Origin: a bacterium
Lineage (GTDB): Bacteria; Methylomirabilota; Methylomirabilia; Methylomirabilales; 2-02-FULL-66-22
Direction: 5' to 3'
Assembly (NCBI GenBank): GCA_029580855.1
Contig: JAKPQH010000082.1
Coordinates: forward strand, 43,762 to 107,761
Length of the DNA stretch: 64,000 nt
Within the stretch, counting starts at the first letter, position 1, and each line of letters begins with the position of its first letter. The notes under the pieces were generated by a model. It worked only from the letters and a program-made list of their open reading frames with translations, was not told the origin of the DNA and made no database searches. The translations under genes and the position numbers were made by a program. Shown piece by piece: positions 26,540-35,862 of the stretch.

Positions 26540-27304
26540 TCACACCGCCGTGAAGCCGCCGTCGGCGACGACCACGCTGCCGGTGCAGTAGCTGGCCTCG
26601 TCCGAAGCCAGGAATGCGACCACGGGGGCCAGCTCGTCGAATCGCCCCACGCGACCCATAGGGATCTTCGGGATCAGCCGCTGCTCCCGCGCCGCAAGAT
26701 CGATCTCCTCGCCGTCCGGCGGTTGCTCCATGGCACCCGGCGCCACGACGTTCACGCGGATCCCCTGCGGGGCGTACTGCACCGCCAGGGCCCGCGCGAA
26801 GGCATGCAGCCCGCCTTTGCTGGCCGTGTACGCGGGGTTGTGGAACGCGGACCCGACGAGCGCCACGATGGATCCGGTGATCACCACGGACCCGCCGCCG
26901 CCCTGCGCCAGCATCTGCGCGATCCCCGCCCTGCAGACCAAGAACGCACCCCGGAGGTTCACGCCCTGCGTCTCCTCCCAGGCGGCCAGGTCTTGCTCGT
27001 GAATCGGGGTGTCCCGCTTGTGGAGCTGGATGCCGGCATTCGACACCACGATATCGAGGCGGCCAAACGCCTTGACCGTCGCCGCCACGGCCCGCGCGGC
27101 GTCCGCCTCTTTGGAGACGTCTCCCACGATGGGAATGGCGCGTCCCTTCGCTTCCAGTATCTGGCGAGCGGTCCGCTCCACCGTGGAGGCCGTTCGCCCC
27201 ATGACGCCGACCGCCGCCCCTTCGCGTCCCATGAGGCGCGCCGTCGCGGCGCCGATGCCGCTCCCCGCGCCCGTGATCAGGGCCACCTTGTCAGTGAATC
27301 GCAC
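26540..27304 (-). CDS. Short-chain dehydrogenase/reductase
   Basis: 254 residues, classical SDR. NAD(P) motif TGAGSGIG at 11-18, NAG at 89-91, N116, S145 and Y159/K163 in YTASKGG. The end has CTGSVVVADGGFTAV. Relatives include 3-oxoacyl-ACP reductase-like and glucose-1-dehydrogenase-like enzymes, so the substrate is open. It stands alone, with 542 nt upstream to the MFS gene. In that gap only the 27-nt element (copy B) is notable. Confidence 0.88.
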   Translation of the reverse strand: MRFTDKVALITGAGSGIGAATARLMGREGAAVGVMGRTASTVERTARQILEAKGRAIPIVGDVSKEADAARAVAATVKAFGRLDIVVSNAGIQLHKRDTPIHEQDLAAWEETQGVNLRGAFLVCRAGIAQMLAQGGGGSVVITGSIVALVGSAFHNPAYTASKGGLHAFARALAVQYAPQGIRVNVVAPGAMEQPPDGEEIDLAAREQRLIPKIPMGRVGRFDELAPVVAFLASDEASYCTGSVVVADGGFTAV

Positions 27305-27758
27305 GCGAGCCCTCCACGTGGGTTTGCTGGATAGTCCAACACCGACCCTAGACGGCCTTCAGCCGGAAATGGCGCTGAAAGGCGACGGCTGAACGCTTCC
27401 CCGCTTCGCCTCTTCGATCCGCGCTTCCTCTTCGATCCGCCCCCGCGCTGGATGGCGTCCGCCGGCATGACGAGCGCAGGGGTCGTGCTTGGGCCATAGC
27501 GGCCCGGCGAGAGCAGACTGCCACTCGCCAGCGACCCCACGCGAGGAGCGGTGCGACGCCCCCGACCCGATCCCCCGTCAGCATAGACCCATTCCGCGCG
27601 CCACACGCGGCATGGGCCGGCAGGCCTGGAGGTATCGGGAGAGCGGCGGAGGATCGGCTGGCGGTTCGGCTCGGCAGAATCCACCACCCTCACGACACTC
27701 GACGGCGAGGAAACGGTCTCAGCGGTTTTCGGCGAGAGGCCGGCGAACAGGGCCGGAC

Positions 27759-27785
27759 GCTATCATCGTTCACGCAGGAGTCAAG
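27759..27785 (-). repeat. Copy B of a shared 27-nt promoter-like element
   Basis: Matches copy A (16750-16776) at 20 of 27 positions, both ends being conserved (GCTATCAT and GGAGTCAAG on the plus strand). It lies in the empty 27305-27846 gap, on the strand reading toward the SDR at 27304 but 455 nt from it. Role unknown. Confidence 0.4.
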
Positions 27786-27846
27786 CGGAAACTCCGACCC
27801 CGAAGGGAAAAGGACCGGCTCGCCGACCCATCGGTGCGAAACGGAG

Positions 27847-29259
27847 TCAGCGCATCCTCCCTCGGGCCAGCGACGCGAAGGTGCCGATGACGCACAGCAC
27901 GGAAAAAATCGCAAACGTGACGCGGACCCCCTGCAGGAAGACCGCGTGAAGTGCCGGCGCGATCTGCTCCCGTCCCAGGAAGATGGCCAGGACGAGCGTA
28001 CAGATTGCCATGCTCAAAAGATTCCCGGTCAACCGCATGGTCCCCAGGGTCGCCGAGGCCACCCCGTAGGCACGTCTGTCCACGCTGCCCATCACCGCGT
28101 TCGTATTGGGAGACGAGAACAGCGAAAAGCCCACGCCGAGGAGCAAGAGGTTCAGCGCGATGAGCGCAATCGGCGTCTTCGCGCCGAGGAAGGCGAAGCC
28201 CGCCAGCGCCGTGGCGGTCATGGCCATGCCGGTAGAGGCCACGGATCGGGGCTCCGCGCGATCCGACAGCCGGCCCGCAAACGGCGAACACGCCGCCATG
28301 ACCGCCGGTTGGCACAAGAGAACCAACCCCGCCGCCTGGGGTCCGAGACCCCGTAAATCCTGCAGGTAGAGACTGAGTAAGAAGGACACGCCGAAGGTGG
28401 CACTGTAATGGATGAGCGCAGCCAGGTTCGAGAAGACAAAGACGGGATTCCGCCGGAACAGCTCCATGTCCAGCATCGGAGCCGCCGTCCGGTATTCCCA
28501 GCGGACGAAGGTCGCGAAGGCCAGCACGGCCAGGAGGATCAATCCCGCGCTCCAGGCCCCGGAGGCGGTCGAGAGCCCGAAGATCAGCAGGATGAGCCCC
28601 AGGCCGGAAAGGCAAGCCCCGCCGGTGTCGAATTTCTCCCCGCGCGCTCCCGTCCATTCGCCCGGTAGTCGCCAGTGGAGCAGACCGAGAACCATGAGGC
28701 CCGCGGGCACGCACACGAGGAAGATGCTGCGCCAGCCGAAATGCCACGTCAGCTGCCCGCCCAGCGGGGGTCCCAGGCTGAGCCCGAGGTATACGGCCGC
28801 CACGTTCACGCCCAGGACCCACCCTCGTTCACCCGGCGGATACACCGATGTCAGGATGGCGGTTCCCGTGCCGAACATCATGGTGCTCCCCACCCCCTGG
28901 AGCGCCCGGAACGCGATGAGCAGGCCAACGGACGTGGACAAGCCGCAAAAAAGCGAGGCGATGGTGAAAAGGGCGACACCCCCGACGTACACGAGCTTTC
29001 GGCCGTGGATGTCCGCCAAGCGGCCGAAGGGCAGGAGAAAAACGGCGGCGGCGAGGATGAAGGAGGTGGCGACCCACCCCAGCGCGATGGCATCGACGCC
29101 GAACTCCCGCCCGATGGTGGGCAGAGCGATCAGGACCGACGACCCCATGAATGGAGTGAGAAAGGAACTGAGGGTGGATATCAGCAGCGCAGAGCGGCGC
29201 GTGGCGGCCGCCTCCACCCCCTCCACCTGCTCCGACTCCGCCAGGGGGTCGTACGTCAC
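27847..29259 (-). CDS. MFS drug/metabolite exporter, DHA2-like (about 14 helices)
   Basis: 470 residues. Motif A appears as LPFGRLADIHGRKLVY at about 76-91. Motif C-like GPPLGGQLTWHFGWR is near 163-177, as in drug:H+ antiporters of the EmrB/QacA group. The GTG start overlaps the preceding hydrolase stop (GTGA). Probably exports a small organic compound using the proton gradient. The pairing with a PcaD-like hydrolase might mean an aromatic-acid context, but no other such genes are present. Confidence 0.9.
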   Translation of the reverse strand: MTYDPLAESEQVEGVEAAATRRSALLISTLSSFLTPFMGSSVLIALPTIGREFGVDAIALGWVATSFILAAAVFLLPFGRLADIHGRKLVYVGGVALFTIASLFCGLSTSVGLLIAFRALQGVGSTMMFGTGTAILTSVYPPGERGWVLGVNVAAVYLGLSLGPPLGGQLTWHFGWRSIFLVCVPAGLMVLGLLHWRLPGEWTGARGEKFDTGGACLSGLGLILLIFGLSTASGAWSAGLILLAVLAFATFVRWEYRTAAPMLDMELFRRNPVFVFSNLAALIHYSATFGVSFLLSLYLQDLRGLGPQAAGLVLLCQPAVMAACSPFAGRLSDRAEPRSVASTGMAMTATALAGFAFLGAKTPIALIALNLLLLGVGFSLFSSPNTNAVMGSVDRRAYGVASATLGTMRLTGNLLSMAICTLVLAIFLGREQIAPALHAVFLQGVRVTFAIFSVLCVIGTFASLARGRMR

Positions 29260-30047
29260 GCCTGGCGTCCCAGGAACTCGAGCAACGCCTTCGTAAACGC
29301 TTCCGGCTGTTCGATGTTGGAGAGGTGCGAGGCGGACTTCAGGACGACGAGCGCGGACCCCTTGATCCGCTCATGAATGACGCGGGACGCCGCCAGCGGC
29401 GTCCCGGTGTCGTCCTCGCCGACGACGATCAGGGTCGGGACGCCAATGGCCGTCAATCGATCGGTCAGGTCCAGCGCCTGGATCGCGTGACAACAGCCGA
29501 TATACCCCTCCGGCTTCGTCTGCCGGATCATGGCCCGCACTCGCTCGATCACTTCCGTATGTCCCTCGAAATAGCTGGGGGTGAACCAGCGGCCGAGGGT
29601 CGGTTCCACGTGCGGCTCCATCCCCCGGTTTTCAGCGACCCGGATCCGATCGTCCCACAGCGGCTTCGCATGCGGGGGAATCTGGCTGGTCGTGTCGCAC
29701 AGGATCAGGCTCCGGAGCATCTTGGGATGTTTCAGTGCCAAAACCTGGCCGATCATCCCGCCCATGGAGAGCCCGACGAAATGTGTCCGATCGATTCCCA
29801 GTGCGTCAAGCAGCGCCCGCGCGTCCTCCGCCAGCAGATCCAGCGAGTAGGCCCCGTTCGGCGCGTCCGTCTCGCCGTGTCCGCGCGTATCGTATCGCAG
29901 GACGCGATACCGCGCCGCGAGAGCGCTTGCTTGCGGCTCCCACATGGCGAGATTCGTGGCCAGGGAATGACTCAGCGTCACGACGGGGGCCGATGCCGGG
30001 CCGTTCAACGTGTAGTGCATGCTGATACCGTTGGCGGTGATTCGCAT
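29256..30047 (-). CDS. Alpha/beta hydrolase, 3-oxoadipate enol-lactonase (PcaD)-like
   Basis: 263 residues. Nucleophile S94 in VGLSMGG, acid in VVGEDD (about 212-213) and H241 in SASHLSN; RYDTRGHGETDAP is characteristic of the PcaD group. PcaD opens 3-oxoadipate enol-lactone in the protocatechuate branch, but many relatives hydrolyse other esters. Start ATG 30047 follows GAGGAGG; a longer frame to 30104 has none. Translationally coupled to the MFS gene downstream. Confidence 0.88.
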   Translation of the reverse strand: MRITANGISMHYTLNGPASAPVVTLSHSLATNLAMWEPQASALAARYRVLRYDTRGHGETDAPNGAYSLDLLAEDARALLDALGIDRTHFVGLSMGGMIGQVLALKHPKMLRSLILCDTTSQIPPHAKPLWDDRIRVAENRGMEPHVEPTLGRWFTPSYFEGHTEVIERVRAMIRQTKPEGYIGCCHAIQALDLTDRLTAIGVPTLIVVGEDDTGTPLAASRVIHERIKGSALVVLKSASHLSNIEQPEAFTKALLEFLGRQA

Positions 30048-30401
30048 GGAAGCCTCCTCGGATGCCGGGGCGCCCTCGGGCTGCGCCAACCGACCGCTAT
30101 TCACTGCGACGAATCCGGATTTTCCCGGCGGGGCAGCATACCGGCAGAAGACTCAGTCGGTCGAGTTGTCCCCGACGGAGCCGCAATTGGGCCAGCGGGG
30201 CGGCGACGCTTCCCGCCAGAGCCAGGAACTTATCCCACCCCGTATCCCCCGTCGTCCTGTGTCCCGTGGACCGGTGCAACCTCCAACCATCAGGCGCGCC
30301 ACCCTTTTGGGTCGATGCCCCCCCAGAGCAAGACCGCAGCGAGACTCGCCGCCGGCCACCACAGATCCGCAGGGACCGCCCGGGAGTTCATCGACTGGGT
30401 C

Positions 30402-30756
30402 CAGACACCCCCAGCCCAAAAGCAGTCGGCCCAGGATGAACACCGCACCGCCGAAGGGCGTGATCGCCCTGAGCGCTCGGGCGTCCGCGAGGGTCAAGAT
30501 ATACAAGCTTCCGGAGGACAGCGGAATGCCCGCCACGAACAGCCATCCCGCCGCGCGGATCGCGCCCGACGCCCGGCGTGTCGAGACCCACGCCACAGCG
30601 AACAGGACCGGCGCATGAACGCAATGGTAGCGAACCCCGGTCTCGAACACCACCAGCATCTCCGGACTGGCCCGCCCCCCTCAACCCATGCGCCCCGGAC
30701 GCCCCCGCCGCGACGCCGAGGGCGGCGAGCACGGCACCGAAGATCTACAGCAGCAT
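30402..30756 (-). pseudogene. DUF423 small membrane protein, decayed
   Basis: The DUF423 pattern is recognisable: ALGVAAGASGAHGL, then FETGVRYHCVHAPVLFAVAW, AGWLFVAGIPLSSGSLYIL and AITPFGGAVFILGRLLLGW. It is broken twice. The codon after ATG-CTG-CTG is TAG (30747-30745) where related proteins keep coding. The frame also shifts between GAHGLRG and VFETGV, near a run of six C at about 30676-30681. The C-terminal frame then stays open to 30153. A GTG at 30732 could bypass the stop but not the frameshift. Sequencing error at the homopolymer is possible. Confidence 0.65.
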
Positions 30757-30982
30757 TTTCCGCGTGCGGCCCAACCCCCGGCTGGTAGACGCTCCCCGAG
30801 CGCTGGCTCGAAGCCTCGGGGCACCGTGCGTCCGCCTGCATCATCGCGACTGCGAAGTCAGAGACGAGTTGCTCCAAGTCCATCGCAAGCTAACCTCACA
30901 ACCTAAGCGCATATTTTATTCTCCGCCAAACACAACCGACAAGGTCTTTCTCTGTCCGTTGATTTCTTGCCCAAATAAACGA

Positions 30983-31012
30983 GGGGGCGTGCCCCGTGAA
31001 GGACGCGCCCCC
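30983..31012 (-). terminator. Rho-independent terminator of the 31-41 kb gene cluster
   Basis: GGGGGCG (30983-30989) pairs with CGCCCCC (31006-31012). On the minus strand the hairpin is followed by TCGTTTATTT. It lies 46 nt after the aldolase stop. The remainder of 30757-31058 holds no gene. Confidence 0.75.
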
Positions 31013-31058
31013 GTTGTGTTCTTGTTGACCGCTGAACGCTCGACGCTGACCGTTGCTC

Positions 31059-32033
31059 CTAATACCTCCCCGCCGAACCGAGCACGTTGGTGTTCTTGTG
31101 CTTGATGACCTCGGCCAACTCTTTGCGGGCCGGGCCGAGGTACTTGCGTGGATCGAATTCCTTGGGGCTCTCGACAAAAACCTTGCGGATGATGGCGGTG
31201 ACCACCATCCGGCCGTCGGTGTCGATGTTGATCTTGCAGACCGCGGAGCGGGCGGCCTCGCGAAGCTGCTCTTCCGGTACGCCGGCCGCGCCCTCCAGTT
31301 TCCCGCCGTACTCGTTGATCATCGCCACGTACTTCTGGAGGACCGACGACGCGCCGTGCAGGACGATGGGGAACCCCGGCAGCTTCTTCTCGATCTCCTT
31401 CAGGATGTCGAACCGCAACGGCGGCACTTTCTCGCCGGGCTTCAGCTTGAACTTGTACGCGCCGTGTGAGGTGCCGATGGAGATCGCCAGGCTGTGCACA
31501 CCCGTCCGCCCCACAAAGTCCTGCACCTGCTTGGGGTCGGTGTAGTGGGACTTCTCGGCGGACACCTCATCCTCGATGCCGGCCAGGACGCCCAGCTCGC
31601 CCTCGACGCTCACGTCGTACTGGTTCGCGTAGTCCACCACCTGCTTGGTGAGCGTGATGTTCTCCTCGTACGGCAGGTGCGATCCGTCGATCATCACCGA
31701 GGAAAATCCGGACTCGATACACGACTTGCACAACTCGAAGGAGTCTCCGTGGTCCAGGTGCAGCGTGATGGGGATCTTGCTGCCCATCTCCCGCGCCATC
31801 TGGACCGCCCCCATCGCCATGTAGCGGAGGAGGGTCTGGTTGGCGTAGTCGCGCGCGCCCTTGGACACCTGGAGGATGACCGGCGACTTCGACTCGGCGC
31901 AGCCCACGATGATCGCCTGGAGCTGCTCCATGTTGTTGAAGTTGTACGCGGGGACGGCGTAGCCGCCCTCCATGGCCCTCTTGAAAACTTCCTTGGTGTT
32001 CACGACTCCGATCTCGTGGTACGGCGCCTTCAT
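31059..32033 (-). CDS. Class II fructose-bisphosphate aldolase family protein
   Basis: 324 residues. Zinc aldolase barrel with HLDHGD at 92-97, the EGELG segment, TSHGAYKFK (phosphate/metal His) and VLHGASS. The class II family includes fructose-, tagatose- and other sugar-bisphosphate aldolases, all giving dihydroxyacetone phosphate plus an aldehyde. ATG 32033 has an AAGGAG site; an in-frame extension to 32060 does not. Last gene before the terminator. As the end of a transport/dehydrogenase cluster it may cleave the phosphorylated pathway product. Confidence 0.88.
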   Translation of the reverse strand: MKAPYHEIGVVNTKEVFKRAMEGGYAVPAYNFNNMEQLQAIIVGCAESKSPVILQVSKGARDYANQTLLRYMAMGAVQMAREMGSKIPITLHLDHGDSFELCKSCIESGFSSVMIDGSHLPYEENITLTKQVVDYANQYDVSVEGELGVLAGIEDEVSAEKSHYTDPKQVQDFVGRTGVHSLAISIGTSHGAYKFKLKPGEKVPPLRFDILKEIEKKLPGFPIVLHGASSVLQKYVAMINEYGGKLEGAAGVPEEQLREAARSAVCKINIDTDGRMVVTAIIRKVFVESPKEFDPRKYLGPARKELAEVIKHKNTNVLGSAGRY

Positions 32034-32121
32034 CTGCTTCTCCTTTCTCACAGCGCGCACGCGCGAAACGTCTTGGCGCTCAAGACGGTGTGTGCCGTCG
32101 GATGGTAAGGTTCGTATCTAA

Positions 32122-32150
32122 ACTATGCCCCTTTTCCCGTCCGCCGACAA
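32122..32150 (-). promoter_or_regulatory. Weak predicted promoter upstream of the aldolase gene
   Basis: TTGTCG (32150-32145), 17 nt, CATAGT (32127-32122), about 90 nt before the aldolase start. It would allow the aldolase to be made separately from the upstream cluster. Confidence 0.35.
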
Positions 32151-32193
32151 TGCAAAACCGCAGATGGCACGAAATACGAACCGATCTCTTTTT

Positions 32194-32271
32194 GATCCAC
32201 AGATCACGCAGATTCATTTCACTTCGGATTTCGTCCCCGTGAAATCGGCCAATCTGCGAAATCTGCGGATC
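32194..32271. repeat. Inverted intergenic repeat of the AATCTGCG...CTGCGGATC type
   Basis: The arms 32194-32214 and 32251-32271 are reverse complements at 18 of 21 positions, with a 36-nt loop. Related fragments lie at 32159-32166 (CGCAGATG) and 32317-32329 (AATCTGCGGATAG). The block fills most of the 298-nt gap between the cyclase and aldolase genes. Such CAGATTnCGCAGATT sequences are common dispersed intergenic repeats in environmental genomes. Confidence 0.65.
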
Positions 32272-32331
32272 AAGACGGTCCGTTGTCTTGCCTGCGGCCG
32301 CCAGATCCTGCCTCGCAATCTGCGGATAGAT

Positions 32332-33000
32332 TCAATCCACCATCGCCACGGCGCGGACGGGCGAGCCGTCGGCACCTTCCACCGGCAGCGGTAGCGCCAC
32401 GAACCGACACCGCGGGGCGCCGATCTGGTCGAGATTGGTCAAATACTCGACAACGGTGATCCCGACCGGGAAGAACGCCGCATGCGTCGTGTTGTCCGCG
32501 CGGGTCAACTTCTTCTGCGGCTCGAACGTCATCGTCCGGACGCAGTAGTCCGGCGGGTAATCGTACCCGACGGTCTTCACCTTGCGCCGGATCAGCCACT
32601 CGCAGGCGCTCTGCGCGGTGTAGGGCGCATCCCGCCAGAACTTCTCCGTCTCAACGCTGACCCGCTTCGGCCAGTCGGTGCGCAGGAGCACGATGTCCCC
32701 GGCTCTCACGTGTTGCCCCTGTCGCTCCAGGTCCGCCGCCGTCACCTCGCCGTTCTCCGGGACGTGCGTCACATCCACGACGGCTGCCTCACCAACCCAC
32801 TGCTCTACCGGCATCTCGGCGATGTGCGTCGTACCAGGTAGGAAATGGAGCGGCGCGTCCACGTGCGTAAAGGCATGGCAAGGGATGGTCAGGACCGTGG
32901 CGTTGAACAGGTCGCCCCGCGCATGGGCCGCCTTCAGTTCCGTGGCAACCTTCCAGCGGAAGTGGGGTTTGATGGGAAACGTCAGATCCACGATGCGCAT
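32332..33000 (-). CDS. Cyclase-family metal hydrolase (kynurenine formamidase-like fold)
   Basis: 222 residues. The cyclase-family metal motif is H42-x3-H46-x-D48 (CHAFTHVDAPLHF). A second conserved block is VLLRTDWPKR and a third FKVG-like region reads VKTVGYDYPPDY. Members hydrolyse amides or lactone-like rings using Zn or Mn; examples are arylformamidase and isatin hydrolase. ATG 33000 follows AGGAGA. It lies 36 nt after dctM, so it probably acts on the compound imported by the neighbouring transporters. Confidence 0.85.
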   Translation of the reverse strand: MRIVDLTFPIKPHFRWKVATELKAAHARGDLFNATVLTIPCHAFTHVDAPLHFLPGTTHIAEMPVEQWVGEAAVVDVTHVPENGEVTAADLERQGQHVRAGDIVLLRTDWPKRVSVETEKFWRDAPYTAQSACEWLIRRKVKTVGYDYPPDYCVRTMTFEPQKKLTRADNTTHAAFFPVGITVVEYLTNLDQIGAPRCRFVALPLPVEGADGSPVRAVAMVD

Positions 33001-33036
33001 TGGATTCTCTCCTAACAACGGTCACGCCCGGCGAGC

Positions 33037-34326
33037 TTACTGAAGGCCTCGGAAGAGGTTCGGGATGAGCATGACCATCCCTGGCCAGTACGTCGAGATG
33101 AGCAAGACCAAAATCAGAGCGATCAAGAGGGGTGTCACCTCGCGGACGACCGCATCGATCGAAACCTCTGCCATCTCGGCGGACATGAACAGGAGATAGC
33201 CGACCGGCGGCGTCAGCAGCCCGATCATTAGGTTCAGGACCACCACCAGACCGAAGTGAACCGGGTCGATGTGTACGTGTCTGATCAGGGGCATAATGAC
33301 CGGGATGAAGATCAGCATTCCGGCCAGCGGATCCATCAGGCAGCCGACGATCAGGAAGAACACGTTCATCAGGAGCAGGATCATCCAGGGGCTCTGCGTA
33401 AGGGCTGTGACCCCAGAGACGATCGCTTCGCCGATGCGTATGTTGGCCACCAGCCAGCCCATGACGCCGCTGGCTCCCACGATGATCATGATCACGGCGG
33501 TACCCACGGCCGTCCGGCAGAAGATACCGGGCAGGTCGCGGACTTTGAGTTCTCGGTGAATGCCAAAACCCACCACGAGGCTGTAAATCACCGCGAGGAC
33601 GCCGGCCTCGGTCGGTGTCACCACCCCCGAGATGATACCTCCGAGAATGATGACTGGCGCCATCAGTGCCCAGGAGGCGCGACGAGTGGCCGTCACCAAT
33701 TCCCGCCACGTGCTGCGCGCCTGGACGGGATAGCCGCGACGTCGGCTGATGACATACGTCACGGCGAAAAGATAGACGCCCATCAGCAAACCGGGGATGA
33801 CCCCGGCAAGAAACAGGGAGCCGACCGACACCTCGGCCACCACCGCGTAGATGATCATCGGGATGCTCGGCGGGATGATCGGGCCGATGGTGGCCGCGGC
33901 CGCAGTGATGGCTGCCGAGAAATCCGCATGATACCCTTGCCGCTTCATGGCAGGGATCAGAACGGAGCCGGTCGCGCTCGCGTCGGCCAGTGCCGTGCCC
34001 GAAAAACCGGCCATGATCACGTTTGTCACGATGACGACGTACGCCAGTCCCCCTCGGATGTGGCCGACCATCGCCGTGGCGAAAGCCACCAGCCGCCGCG
34101 TGATCCCCACGGCATTCATCAGTTCGCCCGCCAGAAAAAAGAACGGTATGGCGAGGAGCGGAAAATTGTCCACGCCGGCCACCATCTGGTGGGGGATGAC
34201 CGTGAGGGGCAAGCCTTGGCCGAACAGGACCAGGAAGACCACCGTGGACAGTCCCATGGAAAACACCACCGGCATGCCGATGACCAGAAAGAGAAAGAAG
34301 CTTCCGAACAGGGCGAGGAGCGTCAT
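33037..34326 (-). CDS. dctM: TRAP transporter large permease, DctM (second set)
   Basis: 429 residues, about 12-13 helices. MPVVFSMG near residue 20, AIPFFFLAGELMNAVG, SGTALADASATGSVLIPAM, PIIPPSIPMIIYAVVAEV, VTPTEAGVLAVIYSL and LLTPPVGYLLF are family-specific. The ATG at 34326 overlaps the DctQ stop (ATGA). It shares its order and tight packing with the TTT genes upstream on the same strand. Confidence 0.93.
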   Translation of the reverse strand: MTLLALFGSFFLFLVIGMPVVFSMGLSTVVFLVLFGQGLPLTVIPHQMVAGVDNFPLLAIPFFFLAGELMNAVGITRRLVAFATAMVGHIRGGLAYVVIVTNVIMAGFSGTALADASATGSVLIPAMKRQGYHADFSAAITAAAATIGPIIPPSIPMIIYAVVAEVSVGSLFLAGVIPGLLMGVYLFAVTYVISRRRGYPVQARSTWRELVTATRRASWALMAPVIILGGIISGVVTPTEAGVLAVIYSLVVGFGIHRELKVRDLPGIFCRTAVGTAVIMIIVGASGVMGWLVANIRIGEAIVSGVTALTQSPWMILLLMNVFFLIVGCLMDPLAGMLIFIPVIMPLIRHVHIDPVHFGLVVVLNLMIGLLTPPVGYLLFMSAEMAEVSIDAVVREVTPLLIALILVLLISTYWPGMVMLIPNLFRGLQ

Positions 34327-34799
34327 GGCTTGCCCCCCGCGCCTCCCGCGAAACGGCACCACTTGTTCCAGACCGTCCCGGCGAGCGCAAACAACATCAG
34401 GAGAGAGCCGACGACGCCCGAAAGATAGGCGTACTTGACGGACAGGGGAAACGTGAGATACGAGGCGCCGGCCTGCGATTGGGCGACTTCGTACCCGTAC
34501 CACACCAGGACGATCAAGAACACGCCGGTCCCGGCGTGGACGGCGACCTCGCACGACCGCTGGAGCCACGCCGGAAGTCGGTCAATGACAAAATCGAATC
34601 GAATGTGCCCCGCTCGGGTCATGGCGGCCGCGGCCCCCAACCAGACGACCCATACGAAAAGCAGGCGAGCCAACTCCTCGGTCCACGGGACGAAGAGCAG
34701 GCCCGTATATCGCCCGAAGACTTGCAGGAAGCCGACCACCACCATGAGACAGAGGAGAAGCCCCGCAGCCCACTCGAGAAGCCGTTGTAGCGAACGCAT
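34323..34799 (-). CDS. dctQ: TRAP transporter small permease, DctQ (second set)
   Basis: 158 residues with four helices and the DctQ core VPWTEELARLLFVWVVWLGAA at about 38-58, then the loop RAGHIRFDFVIDRLP. ATG 34799 is 7 nt after the dctP stop. This is the only binding-protein/membrane junction in the window without a visible hairpin. Confidence 0.92.
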   Translation of the reverse strand: MRSLQRLLEWAAGLLLCLMVVVGFLQVFGRYTGLLFVPWTEELARLLFVWVVWLGAAAAMTRAGHIRFDFVIDRLPAWLQRSCEVAVHAGTGVFLIVLVWYGYEVAQSQAGASYLTFPLSVKYAYLSGVVGSLLMLFALAGTVWNKWCRFAGGAGGKP

Positions 34800-34806
34800 G
34801 GCGCGC

Positions 34807-35784
34807 CTACCGGGTGTTCCGGATCTTGTCGAGAACATCGCGTCCGAACTTCTTCACGTACTCTTCAGCCGTCGCGTCCGCTACAACCTTCCGGAACGCT
34901 TCGCGGTCCGGGTTCTCCTCGACCTGTACCCCCGCCGCCTTGATCTTTGCCAGCGCCTCGCCGTCCAGTTTCCGATTTAACTGGCGCTCCCAATCCCGCG
35001 CCTCGGCAAGGGAGTCAAAGATCGCCTTCTGATGCTCCGGCTTGAGGTCTTGGAATTTCTTCAGATTCATCACCACGTTGCTCATGGTGTACGCGTGGAA
35101 CGTCAGCGACATGTATTTCTGGACCTCGTGGAACTTGAGGGCGTAAATGTGAGCGATGGGGTTTTCTTGCCCGTCCACGGCCCCCGTCTTCAGGGCGAGA
35201 TACACTTCCGTGATCGGCATGGGCGCGGGGTTGGCCCCGAGCAGCCGGAAGGCTTGGAGGTGCGCCGGGTTGGGGGTCGTCCGGATCTTGAGGCCCTTCA
35301 CGTCGTCCGGCACCTTCACCGCGCGCTTGTTGTTGGTGAGATTCCGAAAGCCGATCTCGAGCGCGCCGAGGGCCTTCATGCCGTTCGTCTCGAGCCCTCT
35401 CCGCAGATCCTCGCCGATCGGACCGTCGATGACCTTGTACGCGTGAGCAAAATCTCGGAAGAGGTACGGCAGGTCAAAGACGTTCAGCTCGGGAGCGAAG
35501 GATGTGAAGAAGGGGTTCCCCGTCATCCCGATGTCGATGGTGCCGAGCTTCACCCCCTCCAACGTCTTGGGGTCGTTGCCAAGCTGCCCCGACGGGAACA
35601 CCTCGACTTGGATGGCGTTGTTCGTTCTTTGCGCCACCTTCTTGGAGAATTCGAGGACCGCCAGATGCATCGCGTCATCCGGGCTGATCGTGTGCGCGAA
35701 ACGCAGTTTCGTTTGCGCTGACGCCACTCCCCCCAATCCGACTACCAGCGCCGCCACCACCACAACCGCCATGAGCCGTTTCAT
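34807..35784 (-). CDS. dctP: TRAP transporter binding protein, DctP (second set)
   Basis: 325 residues. Signal peptide MKRLMAVVVVAALVVGLGGVASA, then LRFAHTISPDDAMHLA, DLPYLFRDFAHAYKVIDGPIGED, the RNLTNNKRAVKVPDDVKGLKIRT region holding the conserved carboxylate-binding Arg and KTGAVDGQENPIAHIY. Binds an organic anion in the periplasm and delivers it to DctQM. The tctA stop is 78 nt upstream, so TTT and TRAP genes may be co-transcribed. Confidence 0.93.
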   Translation of the reverse strand: MKRLMAVVVVAALVVGLGGVASAQTKLRFAHTISPDDAMHLAVLEFSKKVAQRTNNAIQVEVFPSGQLGNDPKTLEGVKLGTIDIGMTGNPFFTSFAPELNVFDLPYLFRDFAHAYKVIDGPIGEDLRRGLETNGMKALGALEIGFRNLTNNKRAVKVPDDVKGLKIRTTPNPAHLQAFRLLGANPAPMPITEVYLALKTGAVDGQENPIAHIYALKFHEVQKYMSLTFHAYTMSNVVMNLKKFQDLKPEHQKAIFDSLAEARDWERQLNRKLDGEALAKIKAAGVQVEENPDREAFRKVVADATAEEYVKKFGRDVLDKIRNTR

Positions 35785-35862
35785 GTCCGGACCTCCTTTG
35801 TCGAAGAAATTCTTGCCCTACAACGGTGTCGTATCCTTGTGCCGCCGCCCCACGCCTGCTTT

